Source: Bicyclus anynana
Taxonomy: Eukaryota; Arthropoda; Insecta; Lepidoptera; Nymphalidae
Assembly: GCF_947172395.1 (NCBI RefSeq)
Contig: NC_069102.1
Coordinates: 14,219,383 to 14,283,382, forward strand
Direction: 5' to 3'
Length of the DNA: 64,000 bases
Shown here: one piece after another, positions 38,046-49,597 of the stretch
Numbering within the stretch: the first letter of the stretch is position 1
Layout: every line of letters starts with the position of its first letter
Position numbers and translations under genes: made by a program
Notes under the pieces: generated by a model
What the model saw: the letters and a program-made list of their open reading frames with translations, nothing else
Databases searched by the model: none
What the model was told of the DNA's origin: nothing

Positions 38046-38321
38046 TACGTCCTATATGTCTTGATGATGTTCCTTTTAAGAATGCTACTGCAAGAAACAC
38101 GGTGGTAGTGCTTCCATGGATAAGCGCATTAATGAATAAACGGATCACAGATTAGAATCAACGATGCGGGCAGTTGTTGGTATCACGAAGTGCAGTGAGT
38201 TAGAGCTGTAGTGTGAACGAATAGGCCGTTGGCACGCTAACGCCGTTAACTGTAGGGTGACCATGCTAAATGTTTCTAGAATCCAGTTTTTATTAAAATT
38301 AAAAACAGTAATAATATTTAT

Positions 38322-38553
38322 ATGATAGGGTAGGGGTATGGTAGGTAGAATATGAGTAGGGTGGGAGTAGCGTAGGCTTAGGTTAGGGTAGGGGTAGGGT
38401 AGGGTAGGAGTAGGGTAGGGGTAGGGTAAGGGTAGGGTAGGGGTAGGGTCGGGGTAGGGTAGGGGTAGGGTAGGGGTAGGAGTAGGGTAGTGTAAGGTAG
38501 GTATAGGGAAGAAGTGCACATAAGTGAAAGCGAAGCTTGACCGGGTCCGCTAG
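38322..38553 (+). mobile_element. Hel-M-type 3' end with minisatellite (copy C)
   Basis: GGGTAG/GGGGTAG units fill 38327-38510. GTGAAAGCGAAGCTTGACCG then GGTCCGCTAG ends like a Helitron. The 5' boundary is not visible. Confidence 0.6.
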
Positions 38554-39555
38554 TTGTCTATAATAAAGACTCTTGTTTTATAATGATGCTAGAGATGTGG
38601 TTTGATTACCAAAATCATCGCAAGAATCAGTTTAGAATAACTTTCAACTATCACTTGTGTTCTATACTAGTCCAAAAATATAGATTTCTATATACCTATC
38701 ATAACTATATAAAAAAAAAATTCTATAAAAAAAGAAATATTTTTATATTTTCAGTTAGGAAAATGATTCATATTGACCTAACTATACGAATAACCCGATA
38801 AAGGTTTCTTGTAAACTACAGAACTCTAAAAAGTAGGTTTTGGGTTGTGCGCAGTCAGTAACAGGACAGACAGTCTGTCTATGAAATTTGTAGTTAATAG
38901 TATTCAGCATTCCAACTTACGTTACGCTACATCTTTGTCTTATCATCATGTATGTATCATCGCTACCACGCATAACTGCAGCCAAGTGCTTGTATGTAAA
39001 AAAGGAATGAAGAAATTTTCAGTGTAATATGGAACGATGGTGACCCTACACCAACAGCGGCGCAGCGAGGAAACGGTTTGCGATATCTCGCGTGAGATCG
39101 CGGACCTGCATTGATCAGGGGCGACATAGCGAGCTGAACACCTACCTACTAACTACTCGTATCTATCTCTGCATTATACGCATATGTCGACTTTAAGCAA
39201 ATACATTGTAATTAATTAAATAATTACAATACCTACATTAAAAATTTAAATCATTGTAATGCGTAATCATAACACTTCATAAACTCTTTTGTCTTGATAG
39301 CTTTGAATCAATAGCTCAATTTGAACGTTTTGGAATCAAAATATGATTCCAGAATGATTGAACGGATTTCGGTGAAATGATAGAGAAACTAAATTTATAC
39401 TTAAACTGATATATATACCTCAGAATTACTACTGGGACAGGTTCTTCGAAGGTGAAACCACACAGCTAAATATTATATCGATCTTCAAAGATAATAATTT
39501 AAATGAGCGCGGTGCAATTGTATCCCGTATGTTCTTATTTCCTTCAGCAGAAGGT
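38554..39555. other. No gene recognised
   Basis: AT-rich. A GC-richer part at 39045-39125 (CCAACAGCGGCGCAGCGAGG, GATATCTCGCGTGAGATCGC) may be a regulatory islet. Confidence 0.4.
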
Positions 39556-39559
39556 AGTG

Positions 39560-39980
39560 CGAGTGTGGTTATCGGATTACGGTTTATGAGTCACTGGCGC
39601 CCCACCCTTCGCCCTGGGGGTACAACTGTGAGAATGATGAGAAAACATAATAATTAAATATTCTTGCGCTAATCGAGCCGTGAGGAATCAATCGGGATGA
39701 TGGCAAGAGACCTAATGGATTGACGCTGGTTTCCTGGGAAATGGGGCGGGCTTCCCTTTTTCCACTTACAGGCGCCATTTTGAAAATTTATACAGCCTAC
39801 GTCATTACCACAGTTCTGACAAACTCAATGACACCAACTCATATGTCGAAAACCGTCCAGCCGTTTGGGCTGTAAGGCGTGCCAAAGAAATGGACATATA
39901 TTACGCACATGCCCACATATTTACATACATACGCTCGAAAAACATTACCCTCCTTTTGACGCAGTCGGGTAAAAATTCAG
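39560..39980. repeat. Dispersed repeat ending GACGCAGTCGGGTAAA
   Basis: The end block GCGTGCCAAAGAAATGGACA, ACATACATACGCTCGAAAAA, CCTTTTGACGCAGTCGGGTA is one I recognise as a common lepidopteran repeat terminus. The 64-codon minus frame at 39584-39778 lies within and is not called as a gene. Confidence 0.4.
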
Positions 39981-40253
39981 ATACGAACATGATAAAAGGC
40001 GTTGTGCGTGAAATCACGTGATTAAATTGCTAACAATCAATAACAATAACAATCAAATCCCAACGCACTTACGTTCCAATCGGTCAAAAACCTTGAAGAT
40101 TGATATAATTAATTTAGTATCTTGGAACGCTTGGGTATTCTTTGTCTTTAGTTAGTGTGTGTTTCTTAATATTATCCTTATTTTTAGGCCTTCGCCTCCA
40201 ATCCCTTGGGAATAGGTATGCCAGCCCCTGGTTTCGAATCCGTAATTTCTTGA

Positions 40254-40484
40254 TTTTTTTTTTATTCTTTACAAGTTGGCCCTTGACTACAATCTCGTCG
40301 TACCGGAACGCTAAATCGCTTGGCGGTACGTCTTTGTCGGTAGGGTGGTAACTAGCCATGGCCAAAGCCTCCCACCAGCCAGACTTGAACTTATTAAAGA
40401 AAACCTCAATCGGTCCAGCCGGGTATCGAACCCAGGACCTCCGTCTTGTAAGTCCACTGCGCATACCACTGCGCCACGGAGGCC
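40254..40484 (-). mobile_element. SINE-B with internal deletion
   Basis: TTTATTCTTTACAAGTTGGC, CCCTTGACTACAATCTCGTC jumps directly to GTACCGGAACGCTAAATCG, so about 90 bp of body are lost. The head region ATCGAACCCAGGACCTCCG, CACTGCGCCACGGAGGC is intact. Confidence 0.82.
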
Positions 40485-41970
40485 GATGTTGAGTGTGATC
40501 CCTTTACCGTGGAACTATTGAGTCTTGATACTTTATTCGTGATCTTTTTCCTTTAACATGGTATCATCAACGTAAATCCAGGTAGCTTTATGGTAGTAAC
40601 TGTCAAGAAATCTTAGATTTATGTAGTTTCCTGATAATTGAATTTGAAACTATAGTTACACTAAATCACCTGTGTAAGCTTGTGCACTACTTCAGATAAT
40701 AATCTGAGTAATCGTGGCTTTAGTAATAGTAGTCTAAGTAATACATTGTAGTCAGTTAGAAGCCATTTTATGAGCAATTTTGTCAGGCCAATCAATCTGT
40801 AGTAGATGATATTAGGAGATTTTTATAAATAAAATAGTATTAAACAGAAGCAGGTTTAAGTTTATTATGGGCAATGTGTTGAATATAATTATGTTTATTT
40901 TATAATTATTCACGTAAAAATTATAATATATTTAAAAAAATAAGAGAAAGTATTAAGTCGGTACTATATCATTATGCGTATTAGGAAGAGCATGTCACAA
41001 ACTAAATATAATGAAAAACTGTTTATTTATTTGTTTATGATTGTGTTATTGCTAGTTTGAACAGGGCAGTGCATAAGCGATTTTCATGCAGATACAGTAA
41101 GACTTCTCAGATCGGATTTGTCGGATCGAGTTCGTATGTAGTGCACAAGCGTTGTGACTGTGAACTAGAACTAACTACGAGTAATAACAAAGTTTAAATT
41201 GTATGGAATCGATTCATCTTAAGAACCTTGTGCCATCTTTGAATGTTAGGTTTCCTAGAGTAGCTTGATATATTATAACTAGTTAGATAATAGTAGGCAG
41301 AATTACACTAAGTACGAGTAGGTTCATACATACCAAAGAAAATATATAATGACTATATACTATATACTATTCTAGACTATTCGAGACTAACATTCATGAC
41401 CTCGTTATTTATGGCCCAGTACGTACCGCTACGTGACTCAGCGTTCCGGTACGAAGTCATGTATAGATTGATTTCTACTACTTAGGTTCTGCTAAAAAGC
41501 TAAATACCTAATTAAAATTAAAGTGTCTGTATAATGATTTCAAAATAACTGTGTTTTCTCAAGTTTAATCTAAAAACATACTACCACAATATTATTACTA
41601 TAAATAAAATAAACATGAGCGCTAAGTTGTCCATCAATTGATATTCATCATAATCAACGTTAGTAAACACAAAGAACAAATAAATATAACTTTTTAAATA
41701 GCTACTCTATTAGCTGGGCAAATAAATAGAAACACATCGGAGTGATTTTTATTTTCAAATGTAAACAAAATTTGAAACTCGATATTCATGTAGCTTTGCC
41801 ATGAATAAAGTTACTAGTTTTAGTGATAAAAGCTGCAGCTTTTTGAAATTTTTAATTTTGCATCTGTTAATAGTAAAGCTTTTTGTGAGCTGGTCCCGAG
41901 AAATACCGTCGCTTAGAAGATAAAAATACTAGAAAATAAAGTAGAAGGTAGAAATAGTTTCTTACTAACT
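40485..41970. other. No gene recognised
   Basis: About 1.5 kb of AT-rich DNA without repeats from the families seen here; no frame, hairpin or islet worth naming. Confidence 0.5.
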
Positions 41971-41974
41971 TACT

Positions 41975-42190
41975 TAATCTATTTGACGCTTGCCACTTCG
42001 TCCTCAGGAATTTCAGATTTTCACGAATCCCAAGGGAAAAACATTTTTTCTGGAATAAAAGCCTATATATATTTATTTATTTAGATATGTTGTTCAATAA
42101 CCTCCTCATAAAGATATTCCAGAAAGAACCATTATAAATCGATTTAGCTGTTCTAGAGATAAGCCAAGAAAATAAGACAGACAGATACAA
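41975..42190 (-). repeat. Diverged Hel-2 relic
   Basis: TTGCCACTTCGTCCTCAGG, CACGAATCCCAAGGGAAAAA and AAATCGATTTAGCTGTTCTA follow the order of Hel-2 at low identity. Confidence 0.4.
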
Positions 42191-42199
42191 TAATGACGA

Positions 42200-43095
42200 T
42201 GTATTGTTACTGATATATTAATTCAGTAAGTAAGTATTCTTAAATTTCCTACTAATAAAGACATTATTTTGAAAAACTATGGAACCCCTCAAATATTTCA
42301 TGAGTAGTATGTAATATTTGAGTAGTATAGTTGCAAGAATGCAAATGCGTATGATTTTATACATACTTAATAAGAAATTTTGCAATATAATAATTATTAC
42401 AAAATTACATTATAATTAACTATATCTAAACAATCGCGATCGGAGATCGATTCGAATTCATAAGTTATGACTAAGATCGGCAATTGATCTATTACATTCT
42501 ATAAGTAAAACCTACACCTAACCTATACCTAAATGACTACCGATCGACGATCGACCCAGTAATAATAATCGCTAGCTCCTACTTTAGAGCAAACCGCGGT
42601 TGACGTCAGTCAATGTAGGCCGATGCTGATCTTGCGCCTCGTGCAGATGGTACCATGTGCGAGGTTTATAGGCCAACTCTTACATGGCAGCTTGTGAGTT
42701 ATGGCTGGACGTAACATGTCTATATCGTACCGATCTATTTAGATGTGGCTTTTTATAGAAAGCTCATTTCCGATACAAAATATTTGAGGTGCTCTCGAGA
42801 TAAGCCTTAACTCATGTTTAATTTCAACTTCATTTAAATGTTTAATTTCAGAGAAAATAGGAATACATAAAGTATTTTTAGGCTTTCACGGAATTTCTCG
42901 GAGGTACATTAACTTATTTTTGGAGCCCGCAAAATAAGATTACGCATAAATCGTTTCCCTGAGCATTTGCGCGGCCTATTGCTTTTCCTTTGGAGGAAAA
43001 ATTCGATATATCGCGTTATTAAAGAGTTCCGTGCTCTTATTGAGAGGCCACGACCTTGTTATGGAGCGAGAGCCTTTAGGTCGAGTAGTTTTACT
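42200..43095. other. No gene; GATC-rich patch
   Basis: Between 42430 and 42560 there are ATCGCGATCGGAGATCGATT, AAGATCGGCAATTGATC and ACCGATCGACGATCGACC, a local cluster of GATC/ATCGAT dyads. The rest is plain AT-rich sequence. Confidence 0.35.
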
Positions 43096-43099
43096 GGAT

Positions 43100-43265
43100 A
43101 TACTTTCGAAAATATCCTCTGCTGGCCTATTCACTATGGTCTTTATTATTATCAACCTATTAAAATAAATAACAAATCAATTGACAAAATGTCATCTACA
43201 TACTATATGATATCCTCCAGTAAGCACCGGATGACATTTGTAATTTGTATCATATTATGGTTGGT
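43100..43265 (+). repeat. Second copy of the 3058-3240 repeat
   Basis: GGCCTATTCACTATGGTC, TTATCAACCTATTAAAA, ATGTCATCTACATACTATAT, GATATCC and GGATGACATTTGTAA. Confidence 0.55.
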
Positions 43266-43329
43266 ATTGTTATGGTTGGCACTTAAATAAACTTTACAAT
43301 CTAGTTCTTCTATCTCCATTCTACTACCA

Positions 43330-43488
43330 TAGCGCTATTCTGTAATGATGTTTTTATAACTCGGCCAATGTGAGCTTCAAATTTGCCTCTATCTCTCTCA
43401 ATCTATAGTATAGTGTTAGAAAGAGAGGGTGAGAGAATTCGAGACTCACATTGTCGAGTTTTAAAAACATCGTTACAGAATAGCGCTA
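43330..43488. mobile_element. Short fold-back MITE with TA ends
   Basis: TAGCGCTATTCTGTAATGAT at the left and its inverted match ATCGTTACAGAATAGCGCTA at the right. The arms pair for about 48 bp with a few mismatches (through CAATGTGAG). TA at both ends fits a Tc1/mariner-type target. 159 bp, no coding. Confidence 0.75.
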
Positions 43489-43679
43489 CAGAAGCGTGAC
43501 GCCGTGAACGTTGGCATCCTTTGTTAGAAAAGTTAAGAGATAGGATTCCCTTCAGATTACAGTATTTCCTGATATGATTTGTGCACCTTCAATAGAATAG
43601 TTAATGTCTTCTGTGATATCCAAACTCAATATTTGCTTACCTTGCCTTTTTTATACTGGGTAGTTCATTTATCAAGGAA

Positions 43680-43796
43680 ACCACGAAATTAACATGGCGA
43701 TTAATGAACTATAAAAATAATTTCTCAATTCTAACTAGTAGTTTCTGAAATTAGCGCCTTCAACCAAATAAACAAACTCTTCGGCTTTATTGTAAG
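43680..43796 (-). repeat. Rearranged Hel-1 fragment
   Basis: CATTTATCAAGGAAACCACG, AAATTAGCGCCTTCAACC and ACTCTTCGGCTTTATTGTA. The middle is not collinear with Hel-1. Confidence 0.45.
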
Positions 43797-43799
43797 GTA

Positions 43800-44635
43800 T
43801 ACTCGTAGGTCGCTTGTAAAACCAAATCGTGGCCCCACGACGGCAAGGAGCTCAAGCTATGAGGTCCCACGCTATTCTTCGGTGACCTTTATTGCAGGAA
43901 ATTTTTGGCAGGTCGGTATAGTCAATATTTGTACTAATCCGAAAGTTTGGCATTTGTCATAAGGACATGCACCTAGCATTCTCCTGTGACTTCGTTCAAT
44001 TGGAAATTCGGTTATTTTCGTTTTAAAGAAGGAATATTTTCATTAAAGATTTATGTCAAGCAATGGTTTAGCGACAGTAATTGCTAAACATAATAGTAAA
44101 ATCCGTCAAACGGCAAATGCAAGGGGTTTGATTTGTCTGTACGGCAAATGAAACCCCTTCCTCAGAAATCAGGTAAAAAGAAACTCAACACAACTCTGCT
44201 CAGGTAGGCATTCATATAATAGATCATCTTAACTCATGTTTAACGTGACCATTTTTTTTGTCAGAACGGGACATCTGCAGAATTGTAAAAATATCATAAA
44301 AACATAAAAAAAGTTTTAGTGTTTTAGAATTTTATTAATAAATAAGATAGAATAACACAAAATAATCAAAGCACTAGCCTATGACAAAATAGTTAAATAG
44401 GCACGACTTCATTCATTTGAGAAAAAACAGTTGTTACAACATTACGAGCGGAAAAATACATTTTAAATTATCGTTTAGCCTGTTTGTAAAAGCGGGACTA
44501 CATCGGCCTCGCTGAGAACATCGGGACAGATTGCCTGAAAGCGGGACGTGTGGTCACGTTAGCCATGCTCAATAGTAAGGCGTGGTTAGCTTCCCAGTAA
44601 TAGGGAATGTCTATTTAATGAGATACGTAGCAAGC
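43800..44635. other. No gene recognised
   Basis: AT-rich, no supported feature. Confidence 0.45.
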
Positions 44636-44639
44636 GGAT

Positions 44640-44770
44640 TACACACGAACAGACAGGTACTCGCTTCATTAGAGCTGCGGTGCACTTAATTGCGAGTGTT
44701 CGCGCGTAACGGAGCGACGCGTGTCGGATTTACGCCGACATTAATCCGTGTTTGAGCTCCGACGATACTG
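44640..44770. promoter_or_regulatory. GC-richer islet with TAATCC and TTAATTG motifs
   Basis: AGAGCTGCGGTGCACTTAAT, GTTCGCGCGTAACGGAGCGA and GACATTAATCCGTGTTTG: CpG-rich, unlike any repeat here, with homeodomain-like cores (TTAATTG, ATTAATCC). Candidate conserved non-coding element only. Confidence 0.3.
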
Positions 44771-45345
44771 AATAATGTATCGGCTAGTCTAGACCGGATA
44801 TCCGTGCTGCATATTAGATGCTTATTGTATTAATTAACTGATGATTTCACCCTATATCCTGTGGAATTGGGTTTTTAACTGCGTAAATCTTCATATACAT
44901 CCTTTTGGAGAGAGAAAAGGTAATAAAGATTGGAAATATCAAGTGTTTGAGAAACACTACGAACAAAGCCACAAATTATTTAATTTCGACTGGCTTTGGA
45001 AGGTTTCAAGAGTCTAGACTCTCAATCGTTAAAGTATAAAGTTTTATTTAGGTTTTCTTAGGAATAATTGTATAAGACATCATGTCTCCATTCGCTATTT
45101 ACTTAACATCGCGACAAAGTTTGAAAAACACCTTTAAAGTGTTAATAGAGAACAGCGTCGTTATCGAATTATTTTCATCTAGCTAAGGGTTTGACCACTG
45201 AAAGTATAATATAAAGTTACAAATGCATTAACATTGCAAGTGTCTTAAAAAAGACTTTACCAAAACACTAAAGGAATGCTGAAGAAAAACACATGTTCTA
45301 TAATTATCGGATAAAACGCAAATGTAACACATACACGACCTAAAT
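44771..45345. other. No gene recognised
   Basis: AT-rich, no supported feature. Confidence 0.45.
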
Positions 45346-45348
45346 ATG

Positions 45349-45752
45349 TAAAACTAATTTGAATAGTTTTGAAAAAATCCCTAGGTCACCCTATCGATTG
45401 TCAGATTAACTTGGTCATCCAAGTTATAATTTTTTTCGGATTTTTCAAATTTGTCCATCCTGAATCAGTTTTTTCAATAATGTAGCGATTTTAAAGGTCT
45501 GATTTTTGTTAAACATTTCGGATTAATAAATCACTGTAATTTATGATGCCTAATATTATTATAAATATCGTTTTATTTTTTTCGTAGCTTTGAGTGCAAT
45601 AATTATTTTTTATAATGTTTACCGAAAATCAGCTTAATTACAGCAGTATTAAACAACCGATTCAAGATGGAAAAATTTGAAAAATCCGAAAAAAATATAT
45701 AACTTGGTCACCTTAGGGATTTTTCAGAACTATTCAAATTAGTTTTAGACAA
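45349..45752. mobile_element. Fold-back MITE, about 400 bp
   Basis: Left: AAACTAATTTGAATAGTTTT and AAATCCCTAGGTCACC. Right, inverted: GGTCACCTTAGGGATTTTTC and ACTATTCAAATTAGTTTTAG. An inner inverted pair uses AACTTGGTCA and TTTTTTTCGGATTTTTCAAA. Together they form a long imperfect hairpin with no coding frame. Confidence 0.72.
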
Positions 45753-45829
45753 TTATGTAGAGGTGTGTCTACTATTGGAGCTTTATCCATTAATTACGGG
45801 ACACCCTGTATATCACAGGAATTCCCACT

Positions 45830-45990
45830 AGATTGGTGAGAGCAAACATCCACCCCAGTGCTCGATTAATTAGCGGGTAGCAGTGCGGGCAGTAATTACC
45901 TGTGCTCACACAGGGCGGCTCGCTGCACTCGTCAGGTTGAGCCGGTAATGCCGGTGTTTCTATTCGCACTGCCTAATTGAATCGGCTTCT
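45830..45990. promoter_or_regulatory. Islet with clustered homeodomain-like sites
   Basis: CTCGATTAATTAGCGGG, GCAGTAATTACCTG and CTGCCTAATTGAATCGG place three TAAT cores within about 130 bp in a GC-richer block (GGGCGGCTCGCTGCACTCG). Candidate enhancer; function is inferred from motif density only. Confidence 0.3.
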
Positions 45991-46042
45991 TTGTACAGTG
46001 TTAAACCGATTTAGAACATTACTATTGTATTACATGTAATTT

Positions 46043-46165
46043 AGACTAATATTATAAAGCTGACGAGTTCGTTTTGGTTGAACGCGCTAATCTCAGGAAC
46101 TATTGGTTCGAATTAAATAATTAATTTTGTTTTGTCGATAGTTCATTTGTAGAGGAAGTTTCACA
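46043..46165 (+). repeat. Hel-1, 3'-truncated
   Basis: AGACTAATATTATAAAGCTG, ACGCGCTAATCTCAGGAACT and TCGATAGTTCATTTGTAGAG; the CTAG end is lost. Confidence 0.6.
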
Positions 46166-46710
46166 CGCTTAATTTAAAATACAACCTTCTACGATCTCGG
46201 TTAGGTATTATTTTTATTATCACCGTGTCTTATTTAAGATATATTTAGAACAAACCAGTATATTTGACGACAACACTCATCTTGACCGATCGGGAAGACG
46301 CTCCCGCTCAGAAAAACCAGCTTATGAAGAGTTACCCAGTGAAACATTATAGTATAGCAAGATACGTACTCCTATCACGGCAAGCATGATTGTGGCAACT
46401 TCAACTAAAAAAATCACAGTGTCAAAAAAAATATCGTTTAAATTCAAGCCTTTTTGGTCATAATCCGAAATTAAAATCGAACGAAACCATTTCTTTTGCC
46501 GTCCGCGTTATCTAACTTGACGCATTTGGTCGTCTGCAAGGCTTTAAGTTCTTATTGGTCAACAGATTAAAGCGAGAATGTTTTATCAGCATTATTATTA
46601 TGAGGTGAATGCTATAACTTGCATTTACATGATCAAAGAGTAATTTTGAACGCCGTTTACACAACAAGAACAAAAAGCAACACCCAAGAATCATGACAAT
46701 AATATGTTTT

Positions 46711-46917
46711 CTACTCAACAATTTGTAGTTCCAGACAGACAATATTTGGAGGATGCAAGTTTTCCAAGATTTGTAAAGTGTCGTTAGCAGCCAAGTAATC
46801 TAGTTGTGCCCCTACCCGGGGGTGCTGCCCCAGCGGGCGGGGTGAGGGGTACAAATCAAGTAAGTTTGCGGGACTTGCCGCCCCGACCGCAGCGTGTTCG
46901 TTAATACTTGCTTTCAC
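46711..46917 (-). CDS. Uncertain short ORF in GC-rich block
   Basis: A minus frame without a good ATG start reads NEHAAVGAASPANLLDLYPS, then GQHPRVGAQLDYLAAND and LQILENLHPPNIVCLEL. The 46760-46900 part is unusually GC-rich. I recognise no domain. It may be a transposon remnant, an exon or chance. Confidence 0.18.
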   Translation of the reverse strand: MKASINEHAAVGAASPANLLDLYPSPRPLGQHPRVGAQLDYLAANDTLQILENLHPPNIVCLELQIVE

Positions 46918-47009
46918 ATTTAATTAGAGCTCTGGCAGTTCGAACTGCGAGTGCTTCAAACTGAAACCTAATTCATAGCTATCAGTTGATGTAGGTTTTT
47001 TTTTAGTTG

Positions 47010-47395
47010 CTTCGTTGGTTCAGTGGTTAGTCTATGTGGTTTTGGATCACGAGGTCCTGGGTTTGAGTCCTGTGAAAATTAAAGTTTCTCAGTAAAATTT
47101 CTCAGCCCAAAGTTGAGAAGTTGGTGGGTCGCCATCTCTTTAAGAGCTAAAGGCGTCTTGGCAAGCTTAGGTCGATAATGTTAACTTTTTAACGACCACT
47201 ATTAGATGTTAATGATTTTGACCGTGACTGGCTTAATGTGCTCTCCGAGGCACAAGGACACCTTCCCAACCCAGGCTGAGAGTTTTAAGCTAAAAATTCT
47301 TTTTAGAAGAAAGTAAATCTTCGTTTCTAATATAGCCCGGATTCGAACTCAGGACCTCATGATCCAAAACAGGTTAATCACTAAACTAACGAGAA
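47010..47395. repeat. SINE-C inverted pair
   Basis: A plus head (TGCTTCGTTGGTTCAGTGG, B box GGGTTTGAGTCC) at 47010-47080 and a minus head (GATTCGAACTCAGGACCTC, TAATCACTAAACTAACGAG) at 47340-47395 face each other across two bodies. Same layout as 8697-9063. Confidence 0.65.
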
Positions 47396-47416
47396 TGTAT
47401 TAGTATGTCATCATCG

Positions 47417-47621
47417 TCTATACTAATATTATAAAGCTGCAGTGTTTGTTTATTTTTTTGTTTGTTTGTTTGTTTGACTGAACAAGCTAATCTCAGGAAC
47501 TACTGGTTCGATTTGAAATATTATTTCAGTGTTAGATAGCCCATTTATCAACGAAGGCTATAGGCTATATATTCTTACGGGAACGGGAACCACGCGGGTG
47601 AAACCGCGCGGCGTCAGCTAG
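47417..47621 (+). mobile_element. Hel-1, full length
   Basis: The cleanest copy: TCTATACTAATATTATAAA at the 5' end, AATCTCAGGAACTACTGG, ATAGCCCATTTATCAACG, then GGTGAAACCGCGCGGCGTC and AGCTAG. The GCGCGGCG dyad just before CTAG fits a Helitron 3' hairpin. Confidence 0.82.
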
Positions 47622-47624
47622 TCA

Positions 47625-47885
47625 TTAATAGCCGATGGACGTCCATTGCTGAACATAGGCATTTTGCATAGACTTCCAAACACGACGGTCTCGAGCCGAC
47701 AACATCCAGCGGCTCCCTGCAACCCGCTTGATAATTTCGGTCCACCTACTAGGGGGTTGACGAACACTGCACTTTCCGGTGCGGGGTTGCCATTCTAGCA
47801 CCTTAGGATCCTAACGTCCATCGGCTCTTCGAACTATGTAGCCTGTGGTAATGTGCCTATCCATAGCCACTTCAGCTTACTATGT
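47625..47885 (-). pseudogene. RTE-type LINE 3' end
   Basis: TAGCCGATGGACGTCCATTG, CCAGCGGCTCCCTGCAACCC, GGTCCACCTACTAGGGGGT and CTGTGGTAATGTGCCTATCC: the RTE C-terminal block reversed, reaching further 5' than most copies, with frame breaks. It abuts the Hel-1 at 47417-47621. Confidence 0.72.
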
Positions 47886-48480
47886 ATAAATATTATGTAT
47901 ATACTGAATGTATTATGTATATACATTCATATAAGGTATGAAAGGCTGCAACTAAGTTGCGGAAACGTTCGTTTCATAGCGCGCGTTCATTACTAGTTTG
48001 ATCGCTGTTTTTAATTAGAGCACCGACTTTGTGCTTAAGTTACCTTCATAACTAACGTTGTATATAAAAAAAGGTATGTGTAACTGATTACAGCGAGGTT
48101 TTTCTTTTTACTTATGATGTTGTTGAATTATTATGGTGGTACAGTGGCAGTCTGTTACAAGGGGTCTACTGTTTGTGGATATTGTTCGTTCAACCAATCA
48201 CTTTCGTACATTCAAGTAATTCAGGTATACATTCATTCACTGTTTTGCTGTTCTGCATTGTATTTTATTCATTAATAAATGAGACAGTCAAGCAGTGCAT
48301 GTCTTTTTCTTTTACCTGCGACCTCCATACACCAACAAGCCTGTTTTACATGACAAGGCCAGTTTACATGACAAGGCCAGGCCTTCTTTATAGGAGAGGG
48401 AATATGCAGCTTAGACGCACCACATGTTCTGTACACTTATATTTCTTAAGATGGCTTTAAATTATTAATGAGTAAAGTAT
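47886..48480. other. No gene recognised
   Basis: AT-rich. TACATGACAAGGCCAGTT occurs as a short direct repeat near 48347 and 48363. A 95-codon plus frame (48173-48460) has no recognisable motif. Confidence 0.4.
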
Positions 48481-48483
48481 TAA

Positions 48484-48675
48484 TGAGTCATTATCACTAT
48501 TAACCTATTTTGATGGTCCGCTACGTCCTCCTTATTTGAGAGGGTATGTGGATTTAGATCCATCAATCACCATGCTACTCTAATGCGGATTGGCGTCACC
48601 TTAAGGTGATAATAACCAATTTTGTAACAATCACAGTTACATATAATGATAATGATCAGGACCAACGGTTCAACG
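48484..48675 (-). mobile_element. SINE-C, head-truncated
   Basis: TCATTATCACTATTAACC, CTCCTTATTTGAGAGGGTAT, ACCATGCTACTCTAATGCGG and CCTTAAGGTGATAATAACC are the SINE-C body; the tRNA-like head is absent. Confidence 0.55.
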
Positions 48676-48689
48676 TGTTCTTACAGTTA

Positions 48690-49590
48690 TCCTGGCACGT
48701 GAGGATCCACATCTTCAGCTCATGGTGATAGACGCATCGGGCTACATGTTCATTGCATGCCCTCCGAAGTGTTACTTTATTAACGAAGTCTTTCGCTATT
48801 GGGCCATTGACTGAAACGGCTATCGGAACAATAACAGTTTACTCAACATTCCACACGACGATAATCTCGTGAGCAAAGTAAGCAGTAAACATCATTACTA
48901 TCTAGAGTAAATTAAAAACGTTACGCTCGGTTAAATATCCAAGTTAATTGTCACAATAAACTGCTAGCATGCTAGCATAGACGCAAACAGCGCTAAGTCT
49001 AGATTTAATACAACCGCAAGACTAATAGTGCAATCTGAGTCTAATTTCTGCTTCCCAACTCGGATTTATTATAGACTACACTAGGATCTTTGTTGTATAG
49101 CGTTCAGGATATTTGAGCCTTAGATAGGTAACAGACAGGACAAAGCAGTGTCAATGACTAAAGCAACAAAGTTTGTGAAGTTGTAGGGGGTAATCTCTGA
49201 ATCTACTGAAATTACTACTACTTTAACTTAACTTTTGAATTTTTTTTCATTTATTTGTGCGTGTAAAGGAACATCAACACATCTGAATTGTATTGTTAAA
49301 TTATTTAGAGATACACCATACTATATCGAAACCCGTTTAACGAAAAAACCGTTGCTTGCCATTTCAACCACTCACAGATCGATGATAATTTACAAACCTG
49401 ATTCAACTTTGATAACGCTCCTTCAGTTTTACTTTGGTTGTAATAATAAGGTGTACGTCTGTCTGTACATCTTATTTAGAATCAAAGTTAAACGGTCTTC
49501 CAAACATAGAATATCACTTAACAGAATTTTATTGACTTCAAATCTAAATTCAAAATAATTATATGATATTTAGAACGGGAAAATATACAT
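48690..49590. other. No gene recognised
   Basis: A 107-codon plus frame (49235-49558) covers AT-rich DNA with no domain; not called as a gene. Confidence 0.45.
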
Positions 49591-49597
49591 GGTAGGT

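Noticed and set aside
49235..49558. 107-codon plus frame as a gene
   Set aside because: Low-complexity AT-rich sequence with no domain, no splice or poly(A) context, and no sign of codon preference.
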